Shown: positions 52,055 through 61,034, counted from the stretch's first letter. The stretch: 64,000 nt of DNA from Arthrobacter sp. FW306-2-2C-D06B (GCF_021789175.1 NZ_CP084560.1:372001-436000); one strand, 5' to 3'. Notes: generated by a model not told the origin, from the letters alone. Numbers and translations are program-made.

Positions 52055-52543
52055 TTATGCAGCCTCGCCGGATACCATTTCGCGGGGGTTTATGGACCGT
52101 CCCGCCATCGCATCCTTGAGCGCTCCCCAGCTGGTCCATTCCGGGTTCTCGGTCTTCAACCGGTGGAGCTCATGGACGACGACGCCGCGTATCTTGCGGG
52201 ACGACACGGAGGCGTAGGCCTTCGCGACGGCGGCGCCCATGTTCCGTTGCTTCAGTAGTCCGTCGCTGCGCATGAACGAGCGGACGAGGACTTCTTCGGT
52301 GTCCTCGTCCGTCACGATGTAGACCTGATCGATGAGCTCCTGTGCGGCCGACTCCAGCACGTCGAGCGTTAGGCCGGCTGCTTTGGGAACGATCCGTTTG
52401 AGCCGCCAGTCCACGACGCCGCAGTGGCTCAAGTCGGCGTGCGTACTCAAATGGATGAACAACCACTGAGCCATTGGGGACAGGTCAAGGAAGTCATCAT
52501 CAACCCAGATGCTCACCTTGATCTGCCCGTATTGCCTAGCCAT
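52055..52543 (-). CDS. Replication initiator-like HTH protein
   Basis: 162 aa. MARQYGQIKVSIWVDDDFLDLSPMAQWLFIHL and LSHCGVVDWRLKRI are typical of a conserved actinophage helix-turn-helix family thought to start or organise replication. It borders the iteron/hairpin region. Origin binding is inferred. Confidence 0.75.
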   Translation of the reverse strand: MARQYGQIKVSIWVDDDFLDLSPMAQWLFIHLSTHADLSHCGVVDWRLKRIVPKAAGLTLDVLESAAQELIDQVYIVTDEDTEEVLVRSFMRSDGLLKQRNMGAAVAKAYASVSSRKIRGVVVHELHRLKTENPEWTSWGALKDAMAGRSINPREMVSGEAA

Positions 52544-52603
52544 GGATTCCTCCTTTCTCAGCTGGATAGCAGCTGGTTGGTCACGCCCCTATAAGATCCG
52601 GGG

Positions 52604-53167
52604 ATGAACTTGATTTGTGGGGATGCGCTCGGAATTACTTGCGGCACGTGGGTGCAGCTATGGAGCGGAACCTTTGGCGCATTCGTTGCGGCGATCATCG
52701 GTGGCCTTGTCGCGCTGGTAGTTGTTCGCCTCACAAATAGACACCAGTCAAAACTCGCAGCGCAGGGTCGCGTCCTTGCTGCCCTTGCCGACTTTCAAGC
52801 TGCACTCTCTGAGTTGCAACGTCGGTACACGGATGGCAGGGAGGCGATCGGGCAACTAGTCATCCAAGCGGATTCAGCGAGCAACCGCATCACAATGGAC
52901 CTCGACGATTTTCCACTCGCGGAAGAACTGAGTCTGTGGCCATTGGACCTAGGAGTACTGACGACCCGGGCCGGAGAACTGCATGAAGTGGGTGATGCCG
53001 AAAACTCGCATGAAGCATGAAAGATGCTCCGCAAAGCTCTCGGTACTCTCATCGGAACAACGCAACAGTGGGCTAGGACCCCGGCCAGGAAGAGACGGCA
53101 CTGGGCGACAGAACTGCAGACCTTTCGCAAGAAGCTAAAGGCTGATGTGGACACAATCCTGATCTGA
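52604..53167 (+). pseudogene. Membrane protein gene split by in-frame UGA
   Basis: One frame of 188 codons: a transmembrane helix near residues 25-43, then a coiled-coil region, stop UGA at 53018-53020, then 48 codons of good sequence (KMLRKALGTLIGTTQQWARTP...) to a real stop. The stop context HEA*KML fits a CGA-to-TGA change (Arg to stop). The 138-aa product may still be made. Plus-strand cargo in the early region; function unknown. Confidence 0.7.
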
Positions 53168-53261
53168 CGGTCGGGAGTTTCGGCGCTTGCGTCGTTCCGG
53201 CCATGCAGGTGTCCGGAGGTCCCGGGCGGCCATCGTCGGTCGGCTCAGTTAGAGTTTGGGA

Positions 53262-53888
53262 ATGGATTTCTGGTTTTCCCCCGATATGCCCTCCGCTTTG
53301 GTTCGGGTAGTCGTTAGCGCGGTAGCCCACGGCGGCTTCGCATCATCGGGGTCAATCGTTGTCCCGGCCTTGGCTGGGCTGGCTTCAACAGCAGTTGCAG
53401 TAGTTTCCGTTTCGATCGCAAACCGAGCCAAGAACATTGCAGAGGCCTCAGAGCACGCTCGCGTAGCAGCCGAGGCAGCGCGTGCTCGCAGGGATCGACA
53501 GCAGCGCCTTGATTCCGCGATTAGGGACATGTTTGTCGGTATCGCCAACCTCATTCGTGATATCGAAACATACGAGAACAACAACCGCGAGTGGTTTAAG
53601 ATCTTTGCCAAGAATGGTATTGGGGGCGACAACCCCCCGCAGCCGGTCCAACCATCGGACTCTGCGCTCCTCGCGCTCGTCGCTGCTGCCCGTCTGGAGG
53701 CCGAGGACTCTCGGGAACGAGATATGTTGGATGCTGTTAGCAAATCGATCGAGAGCTTCCGCGCCATGGATCTTCATCCCCGCAAGGCACGCCTGGCTTC
53801 ACTATGGGAGTTTGTCGTCAAGTGGCGACATGCCGCGGAACCGGAAAGGCCCGCAGCCATTAACGCGATTCAATCCGGGAGGGCTTAG
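53262..53888 (+). CDS. Membrane-anchored coiled-coil cargo protein
   Basis: 208 aa from the ATG at 53262. A hydrophobic segment near residues 35-55, then a helical, Ala/Arg-rich region (NIAEASEHARVAAEAARARRDRQQRL) and a soluble C-terminus. Resembles small phage membrane proteins of unknown role. Confidence 0.65.
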   Translation: MDFWFSPDMPSALVRVVVSAVAHGGFASSGSIVVPALAGLASTAVAVVSVSIANRAKNIAEASEHARVAAEAARARRDRQQRLDSAIRDMFVGIANLIRDIETYENNNREWFKIFAKNGIGGDNPPQPVQPSDSALLALVAAARLEAEDSRERDMLDAVSKSIESFRAMDLHPRKARLASLWEFVVKWRHAAEPERPAAINAIQSGRA

Positions 53889-54006
53889 ACCGCGTCGCGA
53901 TAGCCGGCGCAGGGCGCGGGGTTGGACATTATGTGAGCGTGCACCCACTAAATACGAGCTGAACAAAGCGAATCCCTGATCCGTGGTTCATAGCAGAATG
54001 TGATGC

Positions 54007-54615
54007 ATGACGACCTTCTCTGAAGTGCGCGATGTCATGAGCACGGCTATTGAGGACCTTTCCCGCGAGACACGCGATGTCTTCGATATCCTTGTGCTCC
54101 CAAATTGGGGTTCGCCCGAGCGGCGTGGGTACGGACGCCTTTTGTATGGGGTGGTGATGAACACGTTCGCCTTGACCGATCGTCTATCCACCCTCCGCAC
54201 TGGTCGGATTGACCGTCAGACCGTGCGCTTGAAGGAAAGCCTGGAGATGATGGGCGCGGATCCGCGAGCGGCCGGCGTTGCAGTTCAGCTCTGGCGTCAC
54301 ACGCTCATGCATACCGGAATGCCCGCCGTTCTCGTCGATCGCGCGACAGAGGATCGATATCACTGGCTCCTTCATTGGGGAGAGCCGCACCTTCCAAAGT
54401 CACACCACATGACTTTGACATCTCATCCTGATGGATATGTGCTGAACTTCGGCGCATTGTTTGCGGTAGATGCCCTCTCCTGGTTGTCAGCTTCGTTCTT
54501 CGCCGCGGCGGAAGGCGATAGCGAAAGGGAGGCCTCAGTGGTGATGTCCCACGACAGATTGACGAAGGCTCAGACGGTGTCAGTCGGTTACCTCAGCTCG
54601 TCAGATGGGTCGTAG
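54007..54615 (+). CDS. Cargo protein with R-x4-H (HEPN-like) motif
   Basis: 202 aa, helical. WRHTLMHTG carries Arg97 and His102, spaced as in HEPN ribonuclease motifs. Flanking RDVFDILVLPNWGSPERRGYGR is unrecognised. The motif alone is weak evidence; a defence role is only a possibility suggested by context. Confidence 0.6.
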   Translation: MTTFSEVRDVMSTAIEDLSRETRDVFDILVLPNWGSPERRGYGRLLYGVVMNTFALTDRLSTLRTGRIDRQTVRLKESLEMMGADPRAAGVAVQLWRHTLMHTGMPAVLVDRATEDRYHWLLHWGEPHLPKSHHMTLTSHPDGYVLNFGALFAVDALSWLSASFFAAAEGDSEREASVVMSHDRLTKAQTVSVGYLSSSDGS

Positions 54616-54815
54616 TAGGTGGTGTGCCTCTAGGTCGGCGCAATGCTCAGATGAGCGCAGAGCTTCCGTAGCCCTCTGAGTTGAGAGAGCGGCTGTCCAG
54701 TTCCAACACTCATTTGGTCCCCGCTGTCTTTGTGCGGTAACTCCCAAAGATTCGGCTGCGATCATGCCGAGGGTGGCGGCCGGCGGGTGTCGGTGCCTGT
54801 GTGTATGCTCCGGCC

Positions 54816-55151
54816 ATGACTATTGATGTGAACGCGGCCGGTGTGCTCGCCCAGGTGATTCCGGCTCTTCTGGTTTTCCTTGCTTTGGAGGATCGGCTTT
54901 CCCCGGCCCTTATTCCGGGCCAGAAGTGGCGCACTAGACTAATGCGTTGGAGGGAATTCGCCGTCGTTGCGAATCTCCTTTCCTTGGCCTTGTGCTTGGT
55001 TATCGTCGTCACGAAGGTCGAGAACTTTGTCATCAGCCTCGTTATCGCGGCGAGCGTGGCGTTCCTCCTCGTTGTTCTGACGATGCTGTTTGCCGGCATG
55101 TTCGGCAGGGACGACGAGCGAGTCAGCCCGGCAGTGGACACGACGACGTAG
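54816..55151 (+). CDS. Small membrane protein, cargo
   Basis: 111 aa from the ATG at 54816. Three hydrophobic segments (about residues 6-24, 43-63, 68-92) and a short charged tail. Function unknown. Confidence 0.65.
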   Translation: MTIDVNAAGVLAQVIPALLVFLALEDRLSPALIPGQKWRTRLMRWREFAVVANLLSLALCLVIVVTKVENFVISLVIAASVAFLLVVLTMLFAGMFGRDDERVSPAVDTTT

Positions 55152-55359
55152 CCCGCTCATGCCGCCACCAGCGTTCCTGCGCCGGCCAGCGAGAGCGCTG
55201 CCACGATGAACAGGTCCCGGGCTGCTGGCGGGGTCACGGCGTTATGGCGCTGCCGGCCTGATTTAGCTGTTCCCGCCTGTCGTTGGATTTAGGACGGTGG
55301 TGTTGTGCGCTACGGCTTAGACTCACCTGAGCGAGAACGAAACAATATTGGGGGAACTC

Positions 55360-55929
55360 ATGTCGGAATACATCCTTACCTTGCTTGTCGCTGCAACCCT
55401 GCTATGGGGCAGTTACTTCCAACTTCTGTCTCTTACTGATGAGTTCGCAGACGTCAATCCGGCGAAGCTTTCTGAAAAAGCACAAGTTCGGCGAAAGCTA
55501 GCCAACCGTGGTGCAGTCGGTGCCGCCGTAGGTGGCTTTATCGCCTTTGCGGTTGCCGCTTTCGGCGTACTGAATAATGACTTTTGGACGAGTCAGGAAC
55601 TTTTTTTCAAGATCGGTGGAACGGTGTATTTGGCCGCATTTATTGCAGCCGGTGTTTACCTGCTGGTTTTGATGAAAAAGCATCATGGCTTTCCGTCCCC
55701 TTTGAGTGACCGGCCAGAAACCGATGTACAGGGGCCGAGACAGCGGACTCGAGTTGCCGGCCGGCCGCGACCCAGCCAGCACCGTCACCGTATCGCTGGC
55801 AAGTGGACAGAAGCGAGCAAGTTGAAGCCGCCGGCAACGCGCTTACGCCACCAGTCCGGCATGTTCGGCAGAAAAGACCCGGAGTCGACTACTGTTGCGT
55901 CCGAAGTCGTGCAGGTTCCCAGCGGATAG
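55360..55929 (+). CDS. Membrane protein, cargo
   Basis: 189 aa from the ATG at 55360, with GGGGGAAC as ribosome site. Three hydrophobic segments (about 3-22, 52-72, 82-103) and a long basic C-terminal tail (RQRTRVAGRPRPSQHRHR). Function unknown. Confidence 0.65.
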   Translation: MSEYILTLLVAATLLWGSYFQLLSLTDEFADVNPAKLSEKAQVRRKLANRGAVGAAVGGFIAFAVAAFGVLNNDFWTSQELFFKIGGTVYLAAFIAAGVYLLVLMKKHHGFPSPLSDRPETDVQGPRQRTRVAGRPRPSQHRHRIAGKWTEASKLKPPATRLRHQSGMFGRKDPESTTVASEVVQVPSG

Positions 55930-56008
55930 CGATGAGATAGTGGTTCTCGAGCTGCTTGGGCATGTCCCCGCAGACCGACTGGCCCAGGCCGGCGCTATTG
56001 TTTAGCCC

Positions 56009-56968
56009 ATGACTATTAATTGGGGGACGCCAGTCGGCTGGACTGGCAGCAGAGCCGAAATCGCCGCGATGTACGGGGGATCGACACAGGGAGGAATGGT
56101 GACCTCCAGGACGTCTCCGAACGTCCTTATCTTCTCGGACCCAGAAGAAGGCGTGAAGTTCGGTTATCAGTACGACGGCTGGGCGCATGATGGCTCCATT
56201 TTCTATTACACGGGCATGGGGGATGACGGCGCCCAAAGGATGTGGCGGGGCAACAAGGCAGCCCGCGATCACAAGGCGGATGGCAAAGCGATCCGACTCT
56301 TCGCAACGGATGGAATGATTCCCGGAGCCAAGAAGACCAAGAAACAGATCTATTTGGGAGAATTCGAAATAGATCCGGCGTTCCCCAATTCCATTGAGGA
56401 TGCGCCCGATTCCTTTGGGGTCACACGGACTGTCTTTGTGTTTAATCTGCGCCCAGTGGGCGAAGTACTCAGGCGAGACCAGGACTTCGCCTCAACCGAC
56501 TCACACCTATCGAAGGACTGGACCGCCGAAAGAGTGCCGCTTGAAGAGCACACTTCCGACACTTTCGTCCTTCCCGAGCAGGCACAGGTCGTTGCGCTAA
56601 AGCGTGAGCAAGCTCTGGTAAATGCCTTCCAACAGGTACTCGAAGGACGAGGCCACGAAGTCGACCGCTTCGCTATAACGCCGCCTGGAAACAGCCATGT
56701 GTTGCTATCAGACATTCACGACGCCACGGACAGCGTCCTTTACGAGGCCAAAGCCGAAGCTACGCGAAACAACGTCCGCACCGGACTCGGGCAGATGCTG
56801 GACTACCGTCGTGGCGTGACAGTCAAGAGTTGTCGGATGCTGCTTCCTGCTAAGCCCGCTGACGATCTTCTCGATCTTCTGGCGGAGCACGGCATAGACA
56901 CCGTCTGGCGGGAAGCTGAGACGGCGCAATTCTGGCTGTACTCCAAAGGACTGGTCGTAAGCTTCTAG
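56009..56968 (+). CDS. SRA-domain plus PD-(D/E)XK restriction nuclease candidate
   Basis: 319 aa. The N-terminal half has the ScoMcrA-type SRA pattern (FYYTGMGDDGAQRMWRGNKA...HKADGKAIRLF, about residues 70-103). The C-terminal half has a nuclease core: Asp241, Glu246-Ala-Lys248 (SVLYEAKAEATRNNVRTGLG), then GQMLDYRRG. This suggests cleavage of DNA bearing modified bases. It converges on the PP-loop gene with a 14-base gap. The fold is by motif; specificity unknown. Confidence 0.75.
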   Translation: MTINWGTPVGWTGSRAEIAAMYGGSTQGGMVTSRTSPNVLIFSDPEEGVKFGYQYDGWAHDGSIFYYTGMGDDGAQRMWRGNKAARDHKADGKAIRLFATDGMIPGAKKTKKQIYLGEFEIDPAFPNSIEDAPDSFGVTRTVFVFNLRPVGEVLRRDQDFASTDSHLSKDWTAERVPLEEHTSDTFVLPEQAQVVALKREQALVNAFQQVLEGRGHEVDRFAITPPGNSHVLLSDIHDATDSVLYEAKAEATRNNVRTGLGQMLDYRRGVTVKSCRMLLPAKPADDLLDLLAEHGIDTVWREAETAQFWLYSKGLVVSF

Positions 56969-56982
56969 GTCCGATCTCGATT

Positions 56983-57966
56983 TCACTCGCCGTCCTCCTC
57001 GTCATCGGCGCCTACTTCCTCGCCTGTGACGCAGGAGAATGGCGAGCATCCGGTCATGCTGGCGTTGTCTGCTGCGGAGAGCTTCTCCTCGAACTCGGAA
57101 ACCGCCAGCATGCGTAGGACATCGGATTGGCGGCCGGCCCACTCGTGATAGGAAACTTTGTCGATCGGCGCCTCGGATAGCGGTAGCCGGGAACGGTGCA
57201 AGAACGCTTGCCCGAGTAGCGGTTGTCCTTGGGCGTTCGCTCGCGCGGCTCCAGCGCGGATTGAGGCGTCGAAGTCGACAGCGTCGGCCCATTCGTCGGG
57301 CGACTTGTCGCGGAGTTCCCGCCATTGCATGTTTGAGTGGAACGGACAGCCGATGCATGCCGACTTGGGCGTCTGTTCGAAGCCATGGGCCGTGAGCAGG
57401 GACCGGCACGTCTCGCGGTCCATTCCCAGGTCGAGAAGTGGGTATTTGTTCCGTGAGTATCGGACGTCGCCTGTCTTTAGATTCCCGTCCTTATCCAGGG
57501 CTCGGCTCACCTCGTCGGTGCTGATGCCTATCCACTGCTCGGCGAACCAGCCCCTTGGTACGCGGCCGGGCTTGCCGTCCTCGCGTGGTTCGGCTCCGAG
57601 GAGCTCCCTGGTCTTGGCTTTGATCGGTTTGAGCTTGTACTCGCCGGTGCACTGACGCCGGGTCATTCCGTCGCCGCCATCCCGGTTCTTGATGAAGAGG
57701 GGCATTGAGGCGAACCTGTGGGTTGGGTTCAGGGCGTCGTCCCGGATGTTGCCGGACGAAACTCGGTAGATGGGGATGCCGGCCGGCTTGGCGACTTCCT
57801 CTTCCAACCGCTTGAGGTGCTCGTAGACGGACGCTGGCTCCCAGCCCGTGTCTGAGAAGATTGCGGCATCCAGGTTGGGAAGGTCGCCGCGGGCGGCCAG
57901 GATCAACAGAGCTGATGACTGAACGCCGGCGCCGAGGGACAGAATGCGCAAGGCTGGATCAGCCAT
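56983..57966 (-). CDS. PAPS-reductase-like PP-loop protein
   Basis: 327 aa. N-type PP-loop (SLGAGVQSSALLILA, residues 10-24), AIFSDTGWEPASVYEHL, and a cysteine pair SACIGCPFHSNMQW. Related phage proteins are annotated phosphoadenosine phosphosulfate reductase; others of the fold (DndC) put sulfur into DNA. A DNA-modifying role is possible. Part of the early minus operon. Confidence 0.82.
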   Translation of the reverse strand: MADPALRILSLGAGVQSSALLILAARGDLPNLDAAIFSDTGWEPASVYEHLKRLEEEVAKPAGIPIYRVSSGNIRDDALNPTHRFASMPLFIKNRDGGDGMTRRQCTGEYKLKPIKAKTRELLGAEPREDGKPGRVPRGWFAEQWIGISTDEVSRALDKDGNLKTGDVRYSRNKYPLLDLGMDRETCRSLLTAHGFEQTPKSACIGCPFHSNMQWRELRDKSPDEWADAVDFDASIRAGAARANAQGQPLLGQAFLHRSRLPLSEAPIDKVSYHEWAGRQSDVLRMLAVSEFEEKLSAADNASMTGCSPFSCVTGEEVGADDEEDGE

Positions 57967-57978
57967 GGCTCCTCTTTT

Positions 57979-58260
57979 CTAGTGGTGGTAGTTGCGTGCG
58001 GGGGCCGGCACGGCGGGCGCTTCGATCACTACGACGTGAAGCGCGCCGCCGGATCCGGGGACGCGGCGGCCGTCGGCGATGCATGCCCTTGGCGGGCCGA
58101 CGATGGTGGCGTTGTGGCGGTGGGCGACGCTGGGCAGGTCGCCGATGGCCTGCAAGATGAGTTCCGCGTCGGTGGTGGCGGTACCAGTGCCCTCGACAAC
58201 GGGCCAAACGCCGCGAAAAGTGTGCGTCGGCGTTACGGGCTTGGGTTTGGGTTTGGTCAT
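57979..58260 (-). CDS. Small phage protein
   Basis: 93 aa, MTKPKPKPVTPTHTFRGVWP...; soluble, with a basic Pro-rich start. ATGA-type overlap with its upstream neighbour. Function unknown. Confidence 0.6.
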   Translation of the reverse strand: MTKPKPKPVTPTHTFRGVWPVVEGTGTATTDAELILQAIGDLPSVAHRHNATIVGPPRACIADGRRVPGSGGALHVVVIEAPAVPAPARNYHH

Positions 58261-58457
58261 CGTCCGCGTCTTTCTTTCTCGATGTTGTAGATGGCTTTCC
58301 GACTGGTTGGGTCACGGTATGCGGTCACGGCCCCGTTGTTGGCGGATTGCGCCGCGGTGGCGAGCCAGTCGCCCCAATGGCATTTGCAGTGTCCGGAGAG
58401 TGCGCAGCCATAGGGGGACCAGCAGCAGCGGCGGGCGCACGGGCTAAGCGGCATCGG
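58257..58457 (-). CDS. Cys-rich small phage protein (WhiB-like features)
   Basis: 66 aa from the ATG at 58457. N-terminal PCARRCCWSPYGCALSGHCKCHWGDW has six or more Cys, enough for a metal centre, but it lacks a clear WhiB turn motif. Overlaps the glutaredoxin gene by 14 bases. Confidence 0.55.
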   Translation of the reverse strand, partial: PMPLSPCARRCCWSPYGCALSGHCKCHWGDWLATAAQSANNGAVTAYRDPTSRKAIYNIEKERRGR

Positions 58458-58752
58458 CCCGGTGTGTGATGTGTTCGCGGATCTTGGCCGGCTGGAATCC
58501 GGACCAGACCTCCTCGCCCTCAAGCGTGGAAGTGATGACGACGGGCATTTGGCGGATGCCGAGGGTTTCGGTGACGTAGCGGTAGGCGGTCGCGTCTTCC
58601 TCGACGTTCACGGATGTGAAGTGAACGCCTTCCTTAGTGAGCAGGCCTTTGGTCATGTCGCATTGGCGGCAGTCGTTCTTGGTGTAGACGACGACTGCGA
58701 CGCCGTCCCGTGCCTGGATCCGGGCTGTGAGGTCAATTGCTTCGGTGGTCAT
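58444..58752 (-). CDS. Glutaredoxin/NrdH-like protein
   Basis: 102 aa from the ATG at 58752. Redox motif CRQC after VVVYTKND, cis-Pro in IRQMPVVIT. Small thioredoxin-fold reductant, usually for ribonucleotide reductase; in this operon it could also serve the PP-loop enzyme. Confidence 0.88.
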   Translation of the reverse strand: MTTEAIDLTARIQARDGVAVVVYTKNDCRQCDMTKGLLTKEGVHFTSVNVEEDATAYRYVTETLGIRQMPVVITSTLEGEEVWSGFQPAKIREHITHRADAA

Positions 58753-58805
58753 ATGTTCCTTAGGGTGTGGCGCGGCGCCCGGCAGGGGTCCGGGCGCCGC
58801 GGGCA

Positions 58806-58835
58806 TGAAAAAGACCGCTCTGTGGCGGCCAATGT
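58806..58835 (-). terminator. Minus-strand terminator
   Basis: A GC hairpin around GGCCGCCACAGAGCGGTC on the minus strand, then TTTTTCATGCCC. Between ssb and glutaredoxin genes. Confidence 0.6.
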
Positions 58836-58852
58836 TTTGTGGTGCGGGTGTG

Positions 58853-59275
58853 CTAGTACGATCCCCAGTCGGACTGCGCTGGTGCTGGTTCGTTGCCCCA
58901 GCCTTGCGCGCTTGTTTCCGCTGCGGGCGGCGCGCTGGCTGAGCCCTTTTTGTTGATCACGGACATGCCGCGCACGGTCACGTCCAGCGATGCTCGGTTG
59001 ACCCCGTCTCGGTCAACGTATTCGCGGGCCATGAGATCGCCGTGGACGGTAACCCTGGCGCCCTTGCGGAGCCGTTCGACGTAGTATTCGGCGTCAGGGC
59101 CCCATAGTGTGCAACGGAACCATTGCGTCTGCTCCTGCGACTTGTCCCAACTGCCTTGGGCGTCCTTCTTGCCTTTGGTGTCAGCGACGTTGAACGTGAG
59201 GCAGGCGTTACCGCTGCGTTTGAAGTCGATGGCTGGCTCGCCGCCGAGGTTGCCAGTGAATTCGATCTTTGCCAC
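58853..59275 (-). CDS. ssb: Single-stranded DNA-binding protein
   Basis: 140 aa, GTG start overlapping the upstream TAG. OB-fold motifs IEFTGNLGGEPAIDF, WFRCTLWG, KGARVTVHGDLMAREY; acidic/aromatic C-terminal tip (SDWGSY). Protects single-stranded DNA in replication and YqaJ-type recombination. Confidence 0.93.
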   Translation of the reverse strand: MAKIEFTGNLGGEPAIDFKRSGNACLTFNVADTKGKKDAQGSWDKSQEQTQWFRCTLWGPDAEYYVERLRKGARVTVHGDLMAREYVDRDGVNRASLDVTVRGMSVINKKGSASAPPAAETSAQGWGNEPAPAQSDWGSY

Positions 59276-59460
59276 TATTCGGCCGCCTCCGCGATCGTTT
59301 CGAGCACGCTGATCCACTGGCGGGCGACGTCGGGTTTGATGTGGAAGAAGAAATCGTCGCCCATGCGGATTTGCTGGCCGATCCGCTCATTGGAGGCGAT
59401 GGGGGCGACCTCGATGGGGCCTGCGAGGACTGAGACGGATACTGATCCGGTATTGCTCAT
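59275..59460 (-). CDS. Small phage protein upstream of ssb
   Basis: 61 aa from the ATG at 59460, MSNTGSVSVSVLAGPIEVAP...; TAGTG overlap with ssb. Function unknown. Confidence 0.6.
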   Translation of the reverse strand: MSNTGSVSVSVLAGPIEVAPIASNERIGQQIRMGDDFFFHIKPDVARQWISVLETIAEAAE

Positions 59461-60053
59461 GCGTTGGTCTCCTGGTGGTGGTCTTCTCGTACTGCTGCAA
59501 GGATTTTCTGTGCATCCTCGGTGCTGATCTTGTTCGGGTGATCCCATGCGGCGCCTATGACCTGGCCTGCGGTGGCGAGAATTTGGGGGCCGTCGCCTTC
59601 ATACCCGGCTGCGGTTAGCGCGTTGGTGATCGCCTGCCATTGCGCACGCCACGGTTCGGTGGAGGGTTCGGCTAGAACCGATACCGTGTGCTGCTTTACC
59701 TTCTTCTGACTGATGCGGACGGGGATGGTGAAGTCAGCGGCGATGTGCGACATGGCGACCACTTCAACACCGCCGACCGCTTCGCCTGCGTAGATCACCT
59801 CCGGGTTGTTGACCAGCTTCACGCACCGCCCAACCCATGCGTCGGACTCGACGCCCCATCCGTGGGCGATGACTCGGAGCATTCCCTTTGACGGTTTCCA
59901 CGGTCGCCCGTCCATGCCGACGAGATCGATAATGACGGGCTTTACCGCGTCGCCTCGGCGCACGGCGGCGATGGTTGCGACGATAGGTGCGCCGGTCAGG
60001 TCCGAGGCGTTGAGTTGGTCAGATTTGGCTACGAGCGCCTTTGATATGTCCAC
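59457..60053 (-). CDS. Conserved phage protein, recombination neighbourhood
   Basis: 198 aa, GTG start at 60053 (TAGTG overlap with the YqaJ gene). Beta-rich core (VKPVIIDLVGMDGRPWKPSKGMLRVIAH). Place between YqaJ exonuclease and ssb is where an annealing protein is usually found, but no RecT or Erf motif is visible. Confidence 0.65.
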   Translation of the reverse strand: MDISKALVAKSDQLNASDLTGAPIVATIAAVRRGDAVKPVIIDLVGMDGRPWKPSKGMLRVIAHGWGVESDAWVGRCVKLVNNPEVIYAGEAVGGVEVVAMSHIAADFTIPVRISQKKVKQHTVSVLAEPSTEPWRAQWQAITNALTAAGYEGDGPQILATAGQVIGAAWDHPNKISTEDAQKILAAVREDHHQETNA

Positions 60054-60874
60054 TAGAAAGTGATCCCCAACTCTGCGAAGTGGTCGATGCGTTCGGTGTC
60101 GGGCATGTTGGCGGTGGCGTCGAGGTAGTTGCTGACCATGTCGGTTGCTGTCTTCTCGAAATGGGCAGCGGCGTCGAGGATGGCGGCGTGCCAGTTTGGG
60201 TCGGGGTAGACGCGCTTTGTCCAGAGCTTCATGCCGCCGCAATAGCTGGTGTAGTCGATCCAGGGCCGGCCGGAGACGAGCAGCCCGGTTTGCAGTTGCG
60301 CCATGTTCTCGGCTGGCACTTCATCGGAGAGGACGGTCTTGAGCTGGATCTTCTGGGCGCGGGATTTGATTTCAATGAGCCCGTCTTCGCCAACCAGCCC
60401 GTCTGGTGAGTAGCCAATCTTGAAGCCGTCGAACTCGCGCACCATGAAGCCAAGCTCCGCGACGCGGGCGTGGTGGGTTGAGTATGCGTCTCGGGCATAG
60501 GGCTCATCCAGGGTGCCGCGTTCCATGGCCCGGGACTGCTGGATGGGTTCAACATGGCCAGTGATGCGTTCGGCGGCAAGAGCCATAGTGAGGCCGAGCG
60601 CCGTATCGCTGGTGTTGTCCGCGGTGATCACCCTTTCCAGTTCCCGGGCGGCTGCTGCCCGGGCCGGGTGGAGTGTCTTCAAAGGCCCGGGTGACCGCTT
60701 CCCAACGCATGGCCCGGATGCTTCAGCTCCGCATTCAGGGCAGTCGGTTTCAATCGCGGTGGGTTGGCGTGCGGTGACGATGTTGCCGATGACGGATGCG
60801 GTGAGGATGCCGCATCGGGCTTGCAACCATTCGTCGGTGCCTTGTTCAAGCTCGGGGTATGTGTGGAGTGTCAT
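60053..60874 (-). CDS. YqaJ-type exonuclease with zinc-ribbon insert
   Basis: 273 aa. YqaJ motifs: QGTDEWLQARCGILTAS, GYSPDGLV, and nuclease LIEIKSR with Gln (QLQTGLLVSG). An insert near residues 43-70 has CPECGAEASGPC, a Cys-rich unit common in actinophage proteins. 5'-3' exonuclease for phage recombination. Confidence 0.88.
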   Translation of the reverse strand: MTLHTYPELEQGTDEWLQARCGILTASVIGNIVTARQPTAIETDCPECGAEASGPCVGKRSPGPLKTLHPARAAAARELERVITADNTSDTALGLTMALAAERITGHVEPIQQSRAMERGTLDEPYARDAYSTHHARVAELGFMVREFDGFKIGYSPDGLVGEDGLIEIKSRAQKIQLKTVLSDEVPAENMAQLQTGLLVSGRPWIDYTSYCGGMKLWTKRVYPDPNWHAAILDAAAHFEKTATDMVSNYLDATANMPDTERIDHFAELGITF

Positions 60875-60896
60875 TGCTCTCCTTGGTTTTGGGCAT

Positions 60897-60922
60897 GAAA
60901 AAGGCCCCTCGTGGGGGCCGTT
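60897..60922 (-). terminator. Minus-strand terminator upstream of YqaJ gene
   Basis: GGCCCCCACGAGGGGCC hairpin on the minus strand, then TTTTTCATGCCC. Confidence 0.7.
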
Positions 60923-60923
60923 G

Positions 60924-61034
60924 TTATCTTGTGCAGCCGCAGCGGCTGGCCGCGTCGGTTTCTTCGTCGTGGTTGATGGCGTTGCACCGGTCAGTGTGGT
61001 GGTGGCCGCATTTGGGGCAGTACGGGTTAGCCAC
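60924..61034 (-). CDS. Tiny zinc-ribbon protein
   Basis: 36 aa, GTG start overlapping the preceding stop. ANPYCPKCGHHHTDRCNAIN and RCGC give four or more Cys and three His. Function unknown. Confidence 0.55.
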   Translation of the reverse strand: MANPYCPKCGHHHTDRCNAINHDEETDAASRCGCTR

